Origin: Hyphomicrobiales bacterium
Lineage (GTDB): Bacteria > Pseudomonadota > Alphaproteobacteria > Rhizobiales > Rhodomicrobiaceae
NCBI GenBank assembly: GCA_019634405.1
Contig: JAHQVI010000094.1
Coordinates: forward strand, 1-32,163
DNA: 32,163 bases
Reading direction: 5' to 3'
Shown here: positions 18,073 to 25,739 of the stretch, one piece after another
Numbering within the stretch: position 1 is the first letter of the stretch
Layout of the letters: every line of letters starts with the position of its first letter
Program-made: the position numbers and the translations under genes
The notes under the pieces: model-generated
What the model was told of the DNA's origin: nothing
Database searches by the model: none
What the model saw: the letters and a program-made list of their open reading frames with translations, nothing else

Positions 18073-18627
18073 TCAGGGCAGCATCCGTTGTAGAACACCA
18101 TCACGACGAATAATGCCGTGATATAATGCCGCACCTATATGCATAAGGACGAGAGCCGTTATCGCCAGACCGATCCAGAAATGGGCGGCAAAGAGGAAAC
18201 CGGACAAGGGCTGATCCTTGTCGACCAGATCCGGCACCGTAAAGAGCCCGAAGAACGAAATTGCCGCACCGAACGCCGAGGTGCCAACCCAGCCGATCAG
18301 CGATTGCGCTATGAGCAGCACATAGAGCGCCATATGCACGATATGAGAAACCACGCGCTGCATCACCGTCAATGTCGGCTCGGGCGGCGGCGCTCCCGCG
18401 ATCAGACGGTTCAGAAGCCGGACGATCATCAATATGAGCACGAGCACGCCAAGTGATCGGTGAACCGTATAAAGACCATTTTGAAGATCGCCGGGACCAA
18501 CCAGATTCATGGTAAAGCCTGCCGGTATCATGATGAGAACACAGATAGCGACAAGCCAATGCAGAAGCTTCGACATTCCCGAATATTGTTCGGTCGGAAC
18601 CGTGCTGCTTTCAGCGGTATGAGACAT
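18073..18627 (-). CDS. Cytochrome b561
   Basis: Inner-membrane di-heme b-type cytochrome of 184 residues with four membrane helices. The family's heme-ligand histidines are in place: SKLLHWLVAI (helix 1), GLYTVHRSLGV (loop/helix 2), and SGFLFAAHFWIGL with LVLMHIGAALYH in helices 3-4. YcjJ/YodB-type b561 proteins pass electrons between quinol and other acceptors. One member (CybB) oxidises superoxide; the partner here is unknown. The ATG at 18627 has an AAGGCGAG ribosome site. It is on the same strand as pyrG (93 nt apart) and the RibD-type reductase (22 nt upstream), so it may be co-transcribed with the reductase. Riboflavin-derived cofactors and a redox protein in one unit would be sensible but is inference. 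Confidence 0.92.
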   Translation of the reverse strand: MSHTAESSTVPTEQYSGMSKLLHWLVAICVLIMIPAGFTMNLVGPGDLQNGLYTVHRSLGVLVLILMIVRLLNRLIAGAPPPEPTLTVMQRVVSHIVHMALYVLLIAQSLIGWVGTSAFGAAISFFGLFTVPDLVDKDQPLSGFLFAAHFWIGLAITALVLMHIGAALYHGIIRRDGVLQRMLP

Positions 18628-18649
18628 GGTACTCGCCTTTATATCTGTT

Positions 18650-19333
18650 CTAATTCTTAAAACAGCAATCGAATAACACGTCTCCGTCGCCCAAACTATA
18701 GCAGCGTGTCGTCGGCCGCAAAGCTTCGTCGAGAGTATCGATCGGAGGCATCATAAGACCAGTCTGGCCGGAGCCAAGCAACATTGGCGCGACCAGCAGA
18801 TACAGTCGATCGACGACACCTGCGGCAATAAATCTGGAGACAGTATTTGCCCCGCCCTCGACAAGAATCCGACGCAAACCTCTGTCAAACAGAGAGTTGA
18901 CAATCGCACGAGGATCAATCCCATCTTTAGTCGACGGAACATGAAGCAGTTTCAAAGCGTTGATGTCGTAATTCTGCCTATTAGACACAACATACACATC
19001 GGCGTCTTCGCAGGACAAGCACTTGGCGGTGCGCGGGAGACGCCCGTTCGGATCAATAATGATGCGAGCCGGGTTTTTACCGCTTACGCGCCGGACCGTT
19101 AAAAGAGGATCATCAGCCAGAACGGTGCCGACACCGACGATCACGGCGTCGACATTTGCACGGATGTGATGAAGAAAGTCGAGTGCGCCATGTCCGTTTA
19201 TGTATTTCGAAGCACCAGTTGGCGTAGCAATCCTGCCATCAAGAGATTGACCTAGCTGGGCGACGACATAGGGCCTTGATGAATCACTCTGTATAAGTGG
19301 CGCCAAAGCGTCCGTTGGGTTGTCATTCATCAT
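18650..19333 (-). CDS. RibD C-terminal-type pyrimidine reductase (riboflavin pathway), stand-alone
   Basis: Cytoplasmic NAD(P)H-dependent reductase of about 227 residues, of the RibD C-terminal/dihydrofolate-reductase-like fold. Visible motifs: VVAQLGQSLDGRIA (N-terminal strand), DAVIVGVGTVLADDPLLTVR, PARIIIDPNGRLP, RILVEGGANT and the C-terminal LVAPMLLGSG. In the pathway this domain reduces the ribosylamino-pyrimidine made after GTP opening. The deaminase half present in bifunctional RibD is absent, so a separate deaminase would be needed. The frame reaches a TTG at 19345, but the ATG at 19333 is preferred. It is divergent from ribA with about 130 nt between. Members of this fold outside riboflavin synthesis exist, but the ribA neighbour supports the pathway call. 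Confidence 0.87.
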   Translation of the reverse strand: MMNDNPTDALAPLIQSDSSRPYVVAQLGQSLDGRIATPTGASKYINGHGALDFLHHIRANVDAVIVGVGTVLADDPLLTVRRVSGKNPARIIIDPNGRLPRTAKCLSCEDADVYVVSNRQNYDINALKLLHVPSTKDGIDPRAIVNSLFDRGLRRILVEGGANTVSRFIAAGVVDRLYLLVAPMLLGSGQTGLMMPPIDTLDEALRPTTRCYSLGDGDVLFDCCFKN

Positions 19334-19463
19334 AAAGCTACACAATGTCCGCGAAAATCCCAGGGAAGAAGTGCATTAGGTATAAGGTGAACGCGACAAA
19401 ATTTCGAATGAAATCAGCGTTCGCCGTGTTAATCATGCTATCCGGAAAGGGAGCAAAAGTGAG
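19334..19463. promoter_or_regulatory. Divergent promoter region of the reductase and ribA genes
   Basis: A 130-nt region between two start codons on opposite strands. It should hold both promoters, but no convincing -35/-10 pair was fixed. The ribA ribosome site AAAGGGAG ends about 10 nt before the ATG at 19464. No FMN riboswitch (RFN element) could be recognised in this short space. Confidence 0.4.
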
Positions 19464-20576
19464 ATGAAGAACTCAGATCTGACGCAGTTGACCGGCAAAC
19501 CGGAAGAGGTGGCCGTTGATCGCGCTTTGGCTGAATTGCGTTCAGGGAGGCCTGTCTTGCTGACTGACGGACAAGATGTAAATCTGGTCCTATGCGCAGA
19601 AACCATTGAAGATCACATGCTGGGCCCCGTCAGGGACGTAAGCGAAGGCCAGGCCCGGCTCATTTTAGCTCCCAAGCGTCTACTCGCCCTTGGGCATAAT
19701 GTCGCAAGCTCAGGCACGATCCCGCTGGACGACCTCGACGCTCATAAAATTCACGACATCATTTCGCAGACGGACGAACGCCTGAACGGACCTGCTCCCA
19801 AACCGGCAACCTCGCTCGATGAAAGCGCGCTCGATCTGATGCGCATGGCCATGCTGCTACCAGCCGCCATTACCATCCCTGTTCGCGAGGACAGTGCAGT
19901 CCGGAGCACCGGTCTGGCGACGGTCGATACGGAATCGATGAAACATTACCGGGCGCAGTTCATCAATACACCGCGCATCGTCTCGCGCGCACCTGTGCCG
20001 CTCGACGATATCGGCGACTCGGAATTCGTCGTTTTCCGTGGTGGCGAAGGTATGCGCGATCAGGTCGCAGTGGTCATCGGCAATCCGCCCACTGACCAGC
20101 CTGTTTATGTCCGTCTGCACTCCGCCTGTCTGACCGGCGATCTGTTCGCCAGCCTGAAATGCGATTGCGGCGACCAGCTTCGCGGCTCGGCAAAATACAT
20201 GGCGGAGAATGGCGGCGGCGTGCTGCTTTATCTGGACCAGGAAGGTCGCGGCAATGGCATTGCGAACAAAATCCGTGCCTATCGCCTGCAACATGCTGGA
20301 TATAGCACATATGACGCCGACGAGATCCTCGGCTTCGATCTTGACCAGCGCGGCTTCCAATTTACGGCCGCCATGTTGCGCCAGCTTGGTTACACATCCG
20401 TCAAGCTGCTCACCAACAACCCCATCAAGGTTGCGGCGTTGAGCGAAGCCGGTCTCAATGTTGTCTCCAACCATCGCGCAAAAGGGCGCTTCACCCTTCA
20501 CAACGTTGCCTATCTCGCCGCCAAGCGCGATCGCGCCGGACACTTTATCGAGGACGATATCGAGTGCCGAGAATGA
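19464..20576 (+). CDS. ribA: GTP cyclohydrolase II with degenerate RibB-like N-terminal domain
   Basis: Opens GTP to the diamino-pyrimidine that starts riboflavin synthesis; 370 residues. The catalytic C-terminal domain has the zinc ligands C222, C233 and C235 in LHSACLTGDLFASLKCDCG, then LLYLDQEGRGNGIANKIRAY and the GTP-binding KLLTNNPIKV. The N-terminal 150 residues (ALAELRSGRPVLLTDGQDVN onward) lie where fused enzymes carry dihydroxybutanone-phosphate synthase. The acidic motif of that enzyme (E-N-E-G-D) is missing, so this half is probably structural. The ATG follows an AAAGGGAG ribosome site. The stop overlaps the start of the downstream glucan gene (ATGA), so the two are translationally coupled. 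It is divergent from a RibD-type reductase, giving a small riboflavin locus. Confidence 0.94.
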   Translation: MKNSDLTQLTGKPEEVAVDRALAELRSGRPVLLTDGQDVNLVLCAETIEDHMLGPVRDVSEGQARLILAPKRLLALGHNVASSGTIPLDDLDAHKIHDIISQTDERLNGPAPKPATSLDESALDLMRMAMLLPAAITIPVREDSAVRSTGLATVDTESMKHYRAQFINTPRIVSRAPVPLDDIGDSEFVVFRGGEGMRDQVAVVIGNPPTDQPVYVRLHSACLTGDLFASLKCDCGDQLRGSAKYMAENGGGVLLYLDQEGRGNGIANKIRAYRLQHAGYSTYDADEILGFDLDQRGFQFTAAMLRQLGYTSVKLLTNNPIKVAALSEAGLNVVSNHRAKGRFTLHNVAYLAAKRDRAGHFIEDDIECRE

Positions 20577-22114
20577 GTGCTGGCGGTCTTGACCGCCGCT
20601 CCTTTCTGAAAATATTGGGACTGGCTGGGCTGGCCACACTGATAAATCGGCCAGCCCATGGAGCTCTGCGCGGCCGCGATGTCGGCCGCTTTTCCTGGGA
20701 TCGCCTGAAGGATCAAGCCAGGGACCTCGCCGCATCTTCATACGCGCCGCCTGACCGCACCGTTTCCGAAACGCTCGCGAAACTGGATTACGATCAGTAT
20801 CGCAACATTGCCTTCAGACATGACCGCGCCCTCTGGAAAGACGGCCCATTCCCGTACCAGATGGAACTGTTTCATTCAGGCTACCTTTACCGCGCCCCGG
20901 TCCAGATCCACGTCATCGAGAACGAACGGGCCGAACTGCTCGAATATGACCGGTCGCTATTTCACTTCGGCCCGGCGGAAGAGCAGGTCGAAATTCCATC
21001 AAATGCCGGCTATTCGGGCGTGCGTCTGCTCGCGCCCGAGGCGCAATCAGATACATATAGCGAGTTTGCCGTCTTTCAGGGCGCAAGCTATTTTCGCAGC
21101 CGTGCGGCAACCCAGGTCTACGGACTTTCAGCACGCGGCCTGTCCCTGAATACCGTTCAGCCGGGCGGTGAAGAGTTCCCGGCATTTACAGCCTACTGGG
21201 TTGAAAAGCCCGCGCCAGGCGCCAGCACCATTTCGCTCTACGCCTTGCTCGACAGCAAGAGCGTCACCGGCGCCTATCGCTTCGCTATCGAACACCACAC
21301 CAATACAGTCATGGACATTGAATGCGAGCTATATCCGCGCCGGGAGCTGACCCATGCCGGCATTGCGCCATTCAGCAGCATGTACTTCTTTGGCCCGGCC
21401 GATCACACGCGCTGGGAAGATTTTCGCCCGCGCGTCCATGATTCCGATGGCCTGCTGATGCATACCGGCGCTGGTGACTGGATCTGGCGTCCTGTCATAA
21501 CCGGCGGACCAATCCTGTATTCGGCCTTTTCGGACAGATCACCGCGCGGTTTCGGTCTCATGCAGCGCGAACGCAGCTATGAAGCCTATCAGGACATCAA
21601 TGCCGGTTACGACAAGAGGCCGAGCGCATGGGTCGAGCCGCTGTCGGATTGGGGCGATGGCACGGTCGACCTGATCGAGTTGCCGACAAATAATGAGTAT
21701 GCGGACAATATCATTGCATTCTGGCGGCCTGCCGAACCGATGCAGCCCGGCAAAGCATACAATTATCGCTACAGGTTGAGCTGGGTGGAGGATGTACCAA
21801 CTGACCGAACCGTCGCAAGCGTCGTCAATACGCGAGCCGGCAAGGGATTGGAGCCAAACAGCCGCTATTTCGTCGTCGATCTGCAGGGCGGCGATCTCCA
21901 TGCTGATGCGGTGACGGAATATTGGGACTATGAGGTCACTGCCAGCACCGGGCTGATCTGGGCCTATACGGTCGGACCGAACCCCTATCTGGACGGCAAG
22001 CGCATCTCGATAGAATTTCGCCCCAACGGCAAGGAAGAAGCCGACATAAGCTTCCAGATCAGTCAGTCCGGCAAACCCTTGACCGAACGCTGGGTCTATC
22101 GCTGGGCGCCCTGA
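20573..22114 (+). CDS. Periplasmic glucan biosynthesis protein, OpgG/OpgD (MdoG) family, Tat-exported
   Basis: Periplasmic protein of 513 residues for making osmoregulated periplasmic glucans. It starts at the ATG overlapping the ribA stop (ATGA); a GTG 9 nt earlier is also in frame. A twin-arginine signal (LDRRSFLKILGLAGLATLI) makes it a likely folded Tat substrate, as in OpgD; OpgG normally uses Sec. The main domain shows YDQYRNIAFR, GPFPYQMELFHSGY, a GYSGVRLLAP line, FQGASYFRS, SLYALLDSKSVTGAYRF and GDWIWRPV. The C-terminal Ig-like part ends in TERWVYRWAP. OpgH, the glucosyltransferase partner, is not in the window. It meets the HPP-family gene tail to tail with no gap. Confidence 0.92.
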   Translation: MSAGGLDRRSFLKILGLAGLATLINRPAHGALRGRDVGRFSWDRLKDQARDLAASSYAPPDRTVSETLAKLDYDQYRNIAFRHDRALWKDGPFPYQMELFHSGYLYRAPVQIHVIENERAELLEYDRSLFHFGPAEEQVEIPSNAGYSGVRLLAPEAQSDTYSEFAVFQGASYFRSRAATQVYGLSARGLSLNTVQPGGEEFPAFTAYWVEKPAPGASTISLYALLDSKSVTGAYRFAIEHHTNTVMDIECELYPRRELTHAGIAPFSSMYFFGPADHTRWEDFRPRVHDSDGLLMHTGAGDWIWRPVITGGPILYSAFSDRSPRGFGLMQRERSYEAYQDINAGYDKRPSAWVEPLSDWGDGTVDLIELPTNNEYADNIIAFWRPAEPMQPGKAYNYRYRLSWVEDVPTDRTVASVVNTRAGKGLEPNSRYFVVDLQGGDLHADAVTEYWDYEVTASTGLIWAYTVGPNPYLDGKRISIEFRPNGKEEADISFQISQSGKPLTERWVYRWAP

Positions 22115-22120
22115 TCAGGG
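22109..22120. terminator. Perfect palindrome containing both convergent stop codons
   Basis: CCCTGATCAGGG contains the TGA of the glucan gene on one strand and the TGA of the HPP gene on the other, so both open frames end inside the same 12-nt palindrome. It could be a compact two-way transcription end, but a U-tract is missing on both sides. Confidence 0.35.
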
Positions 22121-22594
22121 TGAACGCGGCGGGACGGTCCAGAGCTTGTCCGCAAGCTGCATGAGCTTTTCGATCGTGCGCGCAAGAATGGCGACGGTCA
22201 CGGCCCCTGTGAGCACGGGGACAATCAGAAAATCCCAATCGAACGTGGAAGCGTAGAGGACGAAAGGCGTAATGCCTGCAGGCGGATGAAATGCGTCGAC
22301 TGCCAGCATGATAACAACGCTTGCGGCAACCGCTATGGCGACGGCCCAAGGCGATTCCAGCCCGCTGAAATGCATCAGCACCCCCATCCCACCGCAAATC
22401 AAGTGTCCGAGAATTATGGCGCGATTTCGCGCAGGCGCGGCTGTCGGCGTGCCCGCTACGAGCACGATGGACGTCGCAAAAGGGATTGCGCTTAACGGAA
22501 CTGAAGAGATTTCGCCGAGTTTAAACATGAGCATTACCCCGACGCACGCGCCCAGACCGGAGATAACGCCTTTAATGAGTGTGAGTTTGTTCAT
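22115..22594 (-). CDS. HPP-family integral membrane protein
   Basis: Protein of 159 residues with about four to five hydrophobic segments (for example AIPFATSIVLVAG, VAIAVAASVVIMLAVDAF, FLIVPVLTGAVTVAIL). It has the family's name-giving motif in DAFHPPAGITPF at the end of one helix. HPP proteins are found in bacteria and plastids, where a plant member carries nitrite; the substrate here is unknown. The length fits the short bacterial form, without the CBS domains some members carry. The ATG at 22594 has a weak purine-rich site upstream. The gene ends directly against the convergent glucan gene and shares its upstream region with the EipA-domain gene. Confidence 0.88.
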   Translation of the reverse strand: MNKLTLIKGVISGLGACVGVMLMFKLGEISSVPLSAIPFATSIVLVAGTPTAAPARNRAIILGHLICGGMGVLMHFSGLESPWAVAIAVAASVVIMLAVDAFHPPAGITPFVLYASTFDWDFLIVPVLTGAVTVAILARTIEKLMQLADKLWTVPPRSP

Positions 22595-22907
22595 TTTTCA
22601 TCATTTAACGTGAGTATTATTTTTAATTAAATTCAAATTGACGCATGTATGAAGTCAAGGTCTTGTTACCACGCCAATTTTTGCCGGCAAAGATGTGGTG
22701 ATCATCTTGTGAATATTTTGCCGGTCAGGGCGACTTGATATAACGTGTGTACGTCGGAATCGGTAAATTATGGCAATCTCGCCACAGTTGGTAGATATGA
22801 AGCTTGCTGGTCACAATCGCCGAGACGTGATGAACGTTGGAGATTTTGAAAAGACACTGCCGGAACCGAACGGCAGCATTTGGGCGCGCCTCTCAAGGAG
22901 CATGGGC
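22595..22907. promoter_or_regulatory. Divergent region upstream of HPP and EipA-domain genes
   Basis: A 313-nt region with AT-rich DNA near the HPP start (22600-22645). It holds two overlapping candidate protein-binding sites: the perfect palindrome TTTGCCGGCAAA at 22680-22691 and the inverted repeat AAGATG-N7-CATCTT at 22690-22708. A second half-site TTTTGCCGG follows at 22716-22724. A TATAAC at 22739-22744 could be a -10 box for the rightward gene, with TTGCCG or TTTTGC as a poor -35. The AAGGAG at 22895-22900, 7 nt before the ATG at 22908, decides the start of the EipA-domain gene. The open frame continues upstream to 22770 but that part is not protein-like. Confidence 0.5.
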
Positions 22908-24236
22908 ATGAACACGTTGGCTTACACCACTGTTGCCATATTCGCATTTTTGATCGTTTCAACGTCAATTGGCGTGACACAGGCCCGAGCCTGTACGGCT
23001 GAGGATTTCGGCACCGTCGTTGACGACACAGCGCGCGCGCTTCGCGAGCTGAACGTCGACGGTGCGAAACGCTACAATGCCAAGCTGCTGGAATATCAGG
23101 AAAAACACAATCTCAGCCAGGATGAGATTCGCGCCAAAGCGGCCGAGCTGCAGGATGAACGCGTCGAGGAATTCAATCGTGAGATCGAGAAGCTGGTCAA
23201 CCTGATGGACAATCTGAGTCGCACGCCGATCGCTCAGATCGACTGCGCAAAACTCGATCAACTCAAACATGTGCGCGACCGGATGTTGACTGTCATGGGA
23301 CAGAAATCCGGCTACATGCTCGCCAATGCCGATGTCGCCCTGAAGGCGGCTCCACAGAAAGCCGACCAAGTTCAGCGCGAAGCGAAAACGCACCGCCAGC
23401 AACTGGCAGTTGTGCCGCCTCCAACGGAAGCGCCCGTCAGTTCCGAGCCGGAGTACACGCCGTCATACCAACCCCAACCAACGCAAGAACAGCAGGTCAC
23501 GACTTCGGCGTCTCCGCAGCAGGCAACGCCGCAGGAAACAGCGCCCCCCGTCCCCGGAGCCGAGCCGGATTTTCCTGAACGCCGTCCGCAAGCAACACAG
23601 GAAATAGCTGCGAACACGCCTGCCTTCGAGGAAACGACGACCGAAAATTCATCGTATCTCGATGAAGATGTCATGGCGCGCGCCGAGCCGCAAAATCTTC
23701 AGCCGCCGGCGATGCCGGAGGAACTGGATTTACCTGCGCCCGCCACGCAGGATGACAGCTTCACGATCGATGAAATCCGCAGCGCCGGGCGCGGCGTGTT
23801 CGGCACGATCACGGCGGAATTTGCTGGCGCGATCAACTACGCCTTCCAGCAATATGGGCGTCCCAACGCCTATATCACCGGGAGCGAGGGCGGCGCAGCC
23901 TTCCTTGCGGGCTTACGCTATGGCAAGGGCGATCTGCACCTGAAGAACGGCCAGATTTCTGAAATATACTGGCAGGGGCCCTCGCTTGGCACCGATGTCG
24001 GCGCGGAAGGGTCAAGCACGCTGTTTCTGGTCTATAATCTCAAGGAACATGACGACATTTATGGCCGCTTCACCGGTATTGGCGGTTCCGCCTATGTCGC
24101 GGGCGGTTTCGGGCTGAACGTGCTGGGCAAGCGCGGAATGGTCATGGTTCCCATCCGGACTGGGATCGGCCTGCGTCTCGGCGCAAGCCTTGCTTATCTG
24201 AAATTCACAGAGCGCCAGACCTGGAACCCGTTCTAA
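22908..24236 (+). CDS. EipA-domain (DUF1134) envelope protein with long N-terminal extension
   Basis: Exported protein of 442 residues from the ATG with the AAGGAG site; a longer open frame begins at 22770. The signal peptide is TTVAIFAFLIVSTSIG with cleavage at QARA-C. The mature N-terminal half is helical and charged (about 28-150, with CTAEDF and IDCAKLDQL cysteines). Then comes a Pro/Gln/Thr-rich linker (about 155-280). The C-terminal 160 residues form the EipA/DUF1134 domain: FTIDEIRSAGRGVFGTITAE, YAFQQYGRPNAYITGSEGG, FLAGLRYGKGDL, a GGFGLNVLGKRGMVMVPIRT line and GLRLGASLAYLKFT. EipA in Brucella is a small periplasmic protein needed for envelope integrity. It is usually about half this size, so the extension is unusual. 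A palindromic repeat starts 1 nt after the stop. Confidence 0.85.
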   Translation: MNTLAYTTVAIFAFLIVSTSIGVTQARACTAEDFGTVVDDTARALRELNVDGAKRYNAKLLEYQEKHNLSQDEIRAKAAELQDERVEEFNREIEKLVNLMDNLSRTPIAQIDCAKLDQLKHVRDRMLTVMGQKSGYMLANADVALKAAPQKADQVQREAKTHRQQLAVVPPPTEAPVSSEPEYTPSYQPQPTQEQQVTTSASPQQATPQETAPPVPGAEPDFPERRPQATQEIAANTPAFEETTTENSSYLDEDVMARAEPQNLQPPAMPEELDLPAPATQDDSFTIDEIRSAGRGVFGTITAEFAGAINYAFQQYGRPNAYITGSEGGAAFLAGLRYGKGDLHLKNGQISEIYWQGPSLGTDVGAEGSSTLFLVYNLKEHDDIYGRFTGIGGSAYVAGGFGLNVLGKRGMVMVPIRTGIGLRLGASLAYLKFTERQTWNPF

Positions 24237-24237
24237 C

Positions 24238-24341
24238 GCATCGGACCGAAAAGTGGATACCGGTTTTCGGACAGATCCGATGCTTCAGCAAAAGAGTATC
24301 GGACTGAAAAGCGGATGCCGGTTTTCGGGCAAATCCGATGC
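24238..24341. repeat. Two tandem 46-nt palindromic units, intergenic repeat copy 2
   Basis: Unit 1 is 24238-24283 and unit 2 is 24296-24341, with a 12-nt spacer. Ends are GCATCGGA/TCCGATGC (unit 2 begins GTATCGGA). The core reads GAAAAGTGGATACCGGTTTTC in unit 1, with a close variant in unit 2. They are near-identical to the reverse complement of the repeat at 16219-16318. The first unit begins one base after the EipA-domain stop codon and could form the transcript's 3' hairpin. The rest of the gap to 24485 shows no gene, apart from the short alternative frame noted in the findings. Confidence 0.88.
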
Positions 24342-24485
24342 TTAGGCAAAGCAACAGAGCGTCACCATCGCGACCGGTTAAAACTCAGGCGCACTAAACG
24401 CGGTGCACAACCTTCTACAAGATCATGATCTCATCCCCGCCTTCCATGGGGATCGCACGCAGCGGCTCTTTCCGAAGGGCTTTTG

Positions 24486-25739
24486 TTATGATGTCGGGCC
24501 GAGCTTGCGCGTCAGATTTTCAAATTCGCGCCGCAGTGTTTCATTCTTGAAGACCTGATCGAAGCCGGGCGCTTCAAGCTTCTGCAACGCCTCGAACGAG
24601 GTGCGCGCGTCCTGCATCAACTCATGGAGCTGGAAACTGGCCTCGACCGTCTCGAACGTATTGTCCGCAATTGCAAGATCGCGCAGTGTCCGCTCCCGCG
24701 CCTCGGCAATCTGCCGACGTTGCGTCAACAGATAATCCCGATAGAAACTCGCGACCTTTTCGGCGAAATTCTGAGCCTCGATATTGGCCTCCAGGGCGCG
24801 CTGCTGGTCCGACCGGTTCTGTTCTTCAAGCAAACGCTGAGTCCGGCTCCTGGTCTTACGGATATCGGCGATAATACCATGCAGCTTCGTGACATAGACC
24901 GCGTCGATCTTGTCGATGAGAAGGTCCTGCGCGTGGACCATCATGGCAAACAGCGCGGCATGCATCGCAAAATAGCGGCGAGCGGCCTTGATATCATTAT
25001 CGGAAGCGCTGAGCAGCTTGGCGAGTTGGTCGTCAACGGCGCGGGCGGCCTGAAACGCCGTTACCAGCTTGATGAGATCGCCGCCCAGCACGCTGTCGAG
25101 CAGGAGGTCCGCCTGCTCATTGCTAAGCTCGATGCCTGCCTGCGCCAATGCGGCCTTGATGTCCTGCTTTGTCCGGGCGATCGCGTCTTCATTCCGCTTG
25201 ATCCGCGCCTCAAGCTCTGCGATCTGGTCATCTATAGAGCCCTGCGTTTGCGAAAGAATTCCCGGAAGCATACCGTCCTCCGGCGCGCGCATGCGCTGCT
25301 CACGCAGGGAAATGATCTGGTCCTTCATTGACGATATTTGGTCGCGGCTCTGGCGGAGCTTCTTCTGCATTTCGATAACCGGAGCATCGGTTACAATCTC
25401 CAATACCGACCCCAGAAGCTCCTCGACATCGTTTTCCCTGTCCTCCCGGGTTTCCTGCCACAATGGGGGGATGACATAGCGCTCCCGGCTCGGCAGATCC
25501 TTCATCTCGGCGCGTTCCTTCGCCGCGCGGCTTAGAAGGCTATCGATCGCGGAGAGCAACTCACCGGCGCGCTGATCGTTGAGATAAGTCCGTCGGTCTT
25601 CCTTGGCTGCAGGTTCCATACTGACCGAGGGCGCATCAGTCTTGTCCTGCGCGCTGGCGGGTCGTACGGCCTGCAGCGCAAACGCCAACACCACCGAGCA
25701 CGACACCACAGCCAATGATGGAAGATGTTGAGGAGACAT
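24486..25739 (-). CDS. Exported coiled-coil protein of unknown function
   Basis: Protein of 417 residues with a signal peptide (LAVVSCSVVLAFALQAV, cleavage at ASA-Q). It is mostly helical and highly charged. A coiled coil is likely at about 125-200 (EMQKKLRQSRDQISSMKDQI, then DDQIAELEARIKRNEDAIA), followed by ALAQAGIELSNEQADLLLDS and a helical bundle to the C-terminus with little proline or glycine. I do not recognise a named family. The features (periplasmic, long helices, a small mixed segment RYVIPPLWQ near 88) fit a structural or adaptor protein. The ATG has a GAAAGGAACC ribosome site. It is divergent from the SH3b protein gene with 436 nt between, and convergent with the EipA-domain gene. 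An envelope role is inferred from the neighbours only. Confidence 0.75.
   Translation of the reverse strand: MSPQHLPSLAVVSCSVVLAFALQAVRPASAQDKTDAPSVSMEPAAKEDRRTYLNDQRAGELLSAIDSLLSRAAKERAEMKDLPSRERYVIPPLWQETREDRENDVEELLGSVLEIVTDAPVIEMQKKLRQSRDQISSMKDQIISLREQRMRAPEDGMLPGILSQTQGSIDDQIAELEARIKRNEDAIARTKQDIKAALAQAGIELSNEQADLLLDSVLGGDLIKLVTAFQAARAVDDQLAKLLSASDNDIKAARRYFAMHAALFAMMVHAQDLLIDKIDAVYVTKLHGIIADIRKTRSRTQRLLEEQNRSDQQRALEANIEAQNFAEKVASFYRDYLLTQRRQIAEARERTLRDLAIADNTFETVEASFQLHELMQDARTSFEALQKLEAPGFDQVFKNETLRREFENLTRKLGPTS

Noticed and set aside
19334-19463. FMN riboswitch upstream of ribA
   Set aside because: The region is only 130 nt and shows none of the conserved RFN blocks that I could recognise.
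19857-20741. A 294-codon minus-strand frame
   Set aside because: Antisense to ribA and the glucan gene, both well supported.
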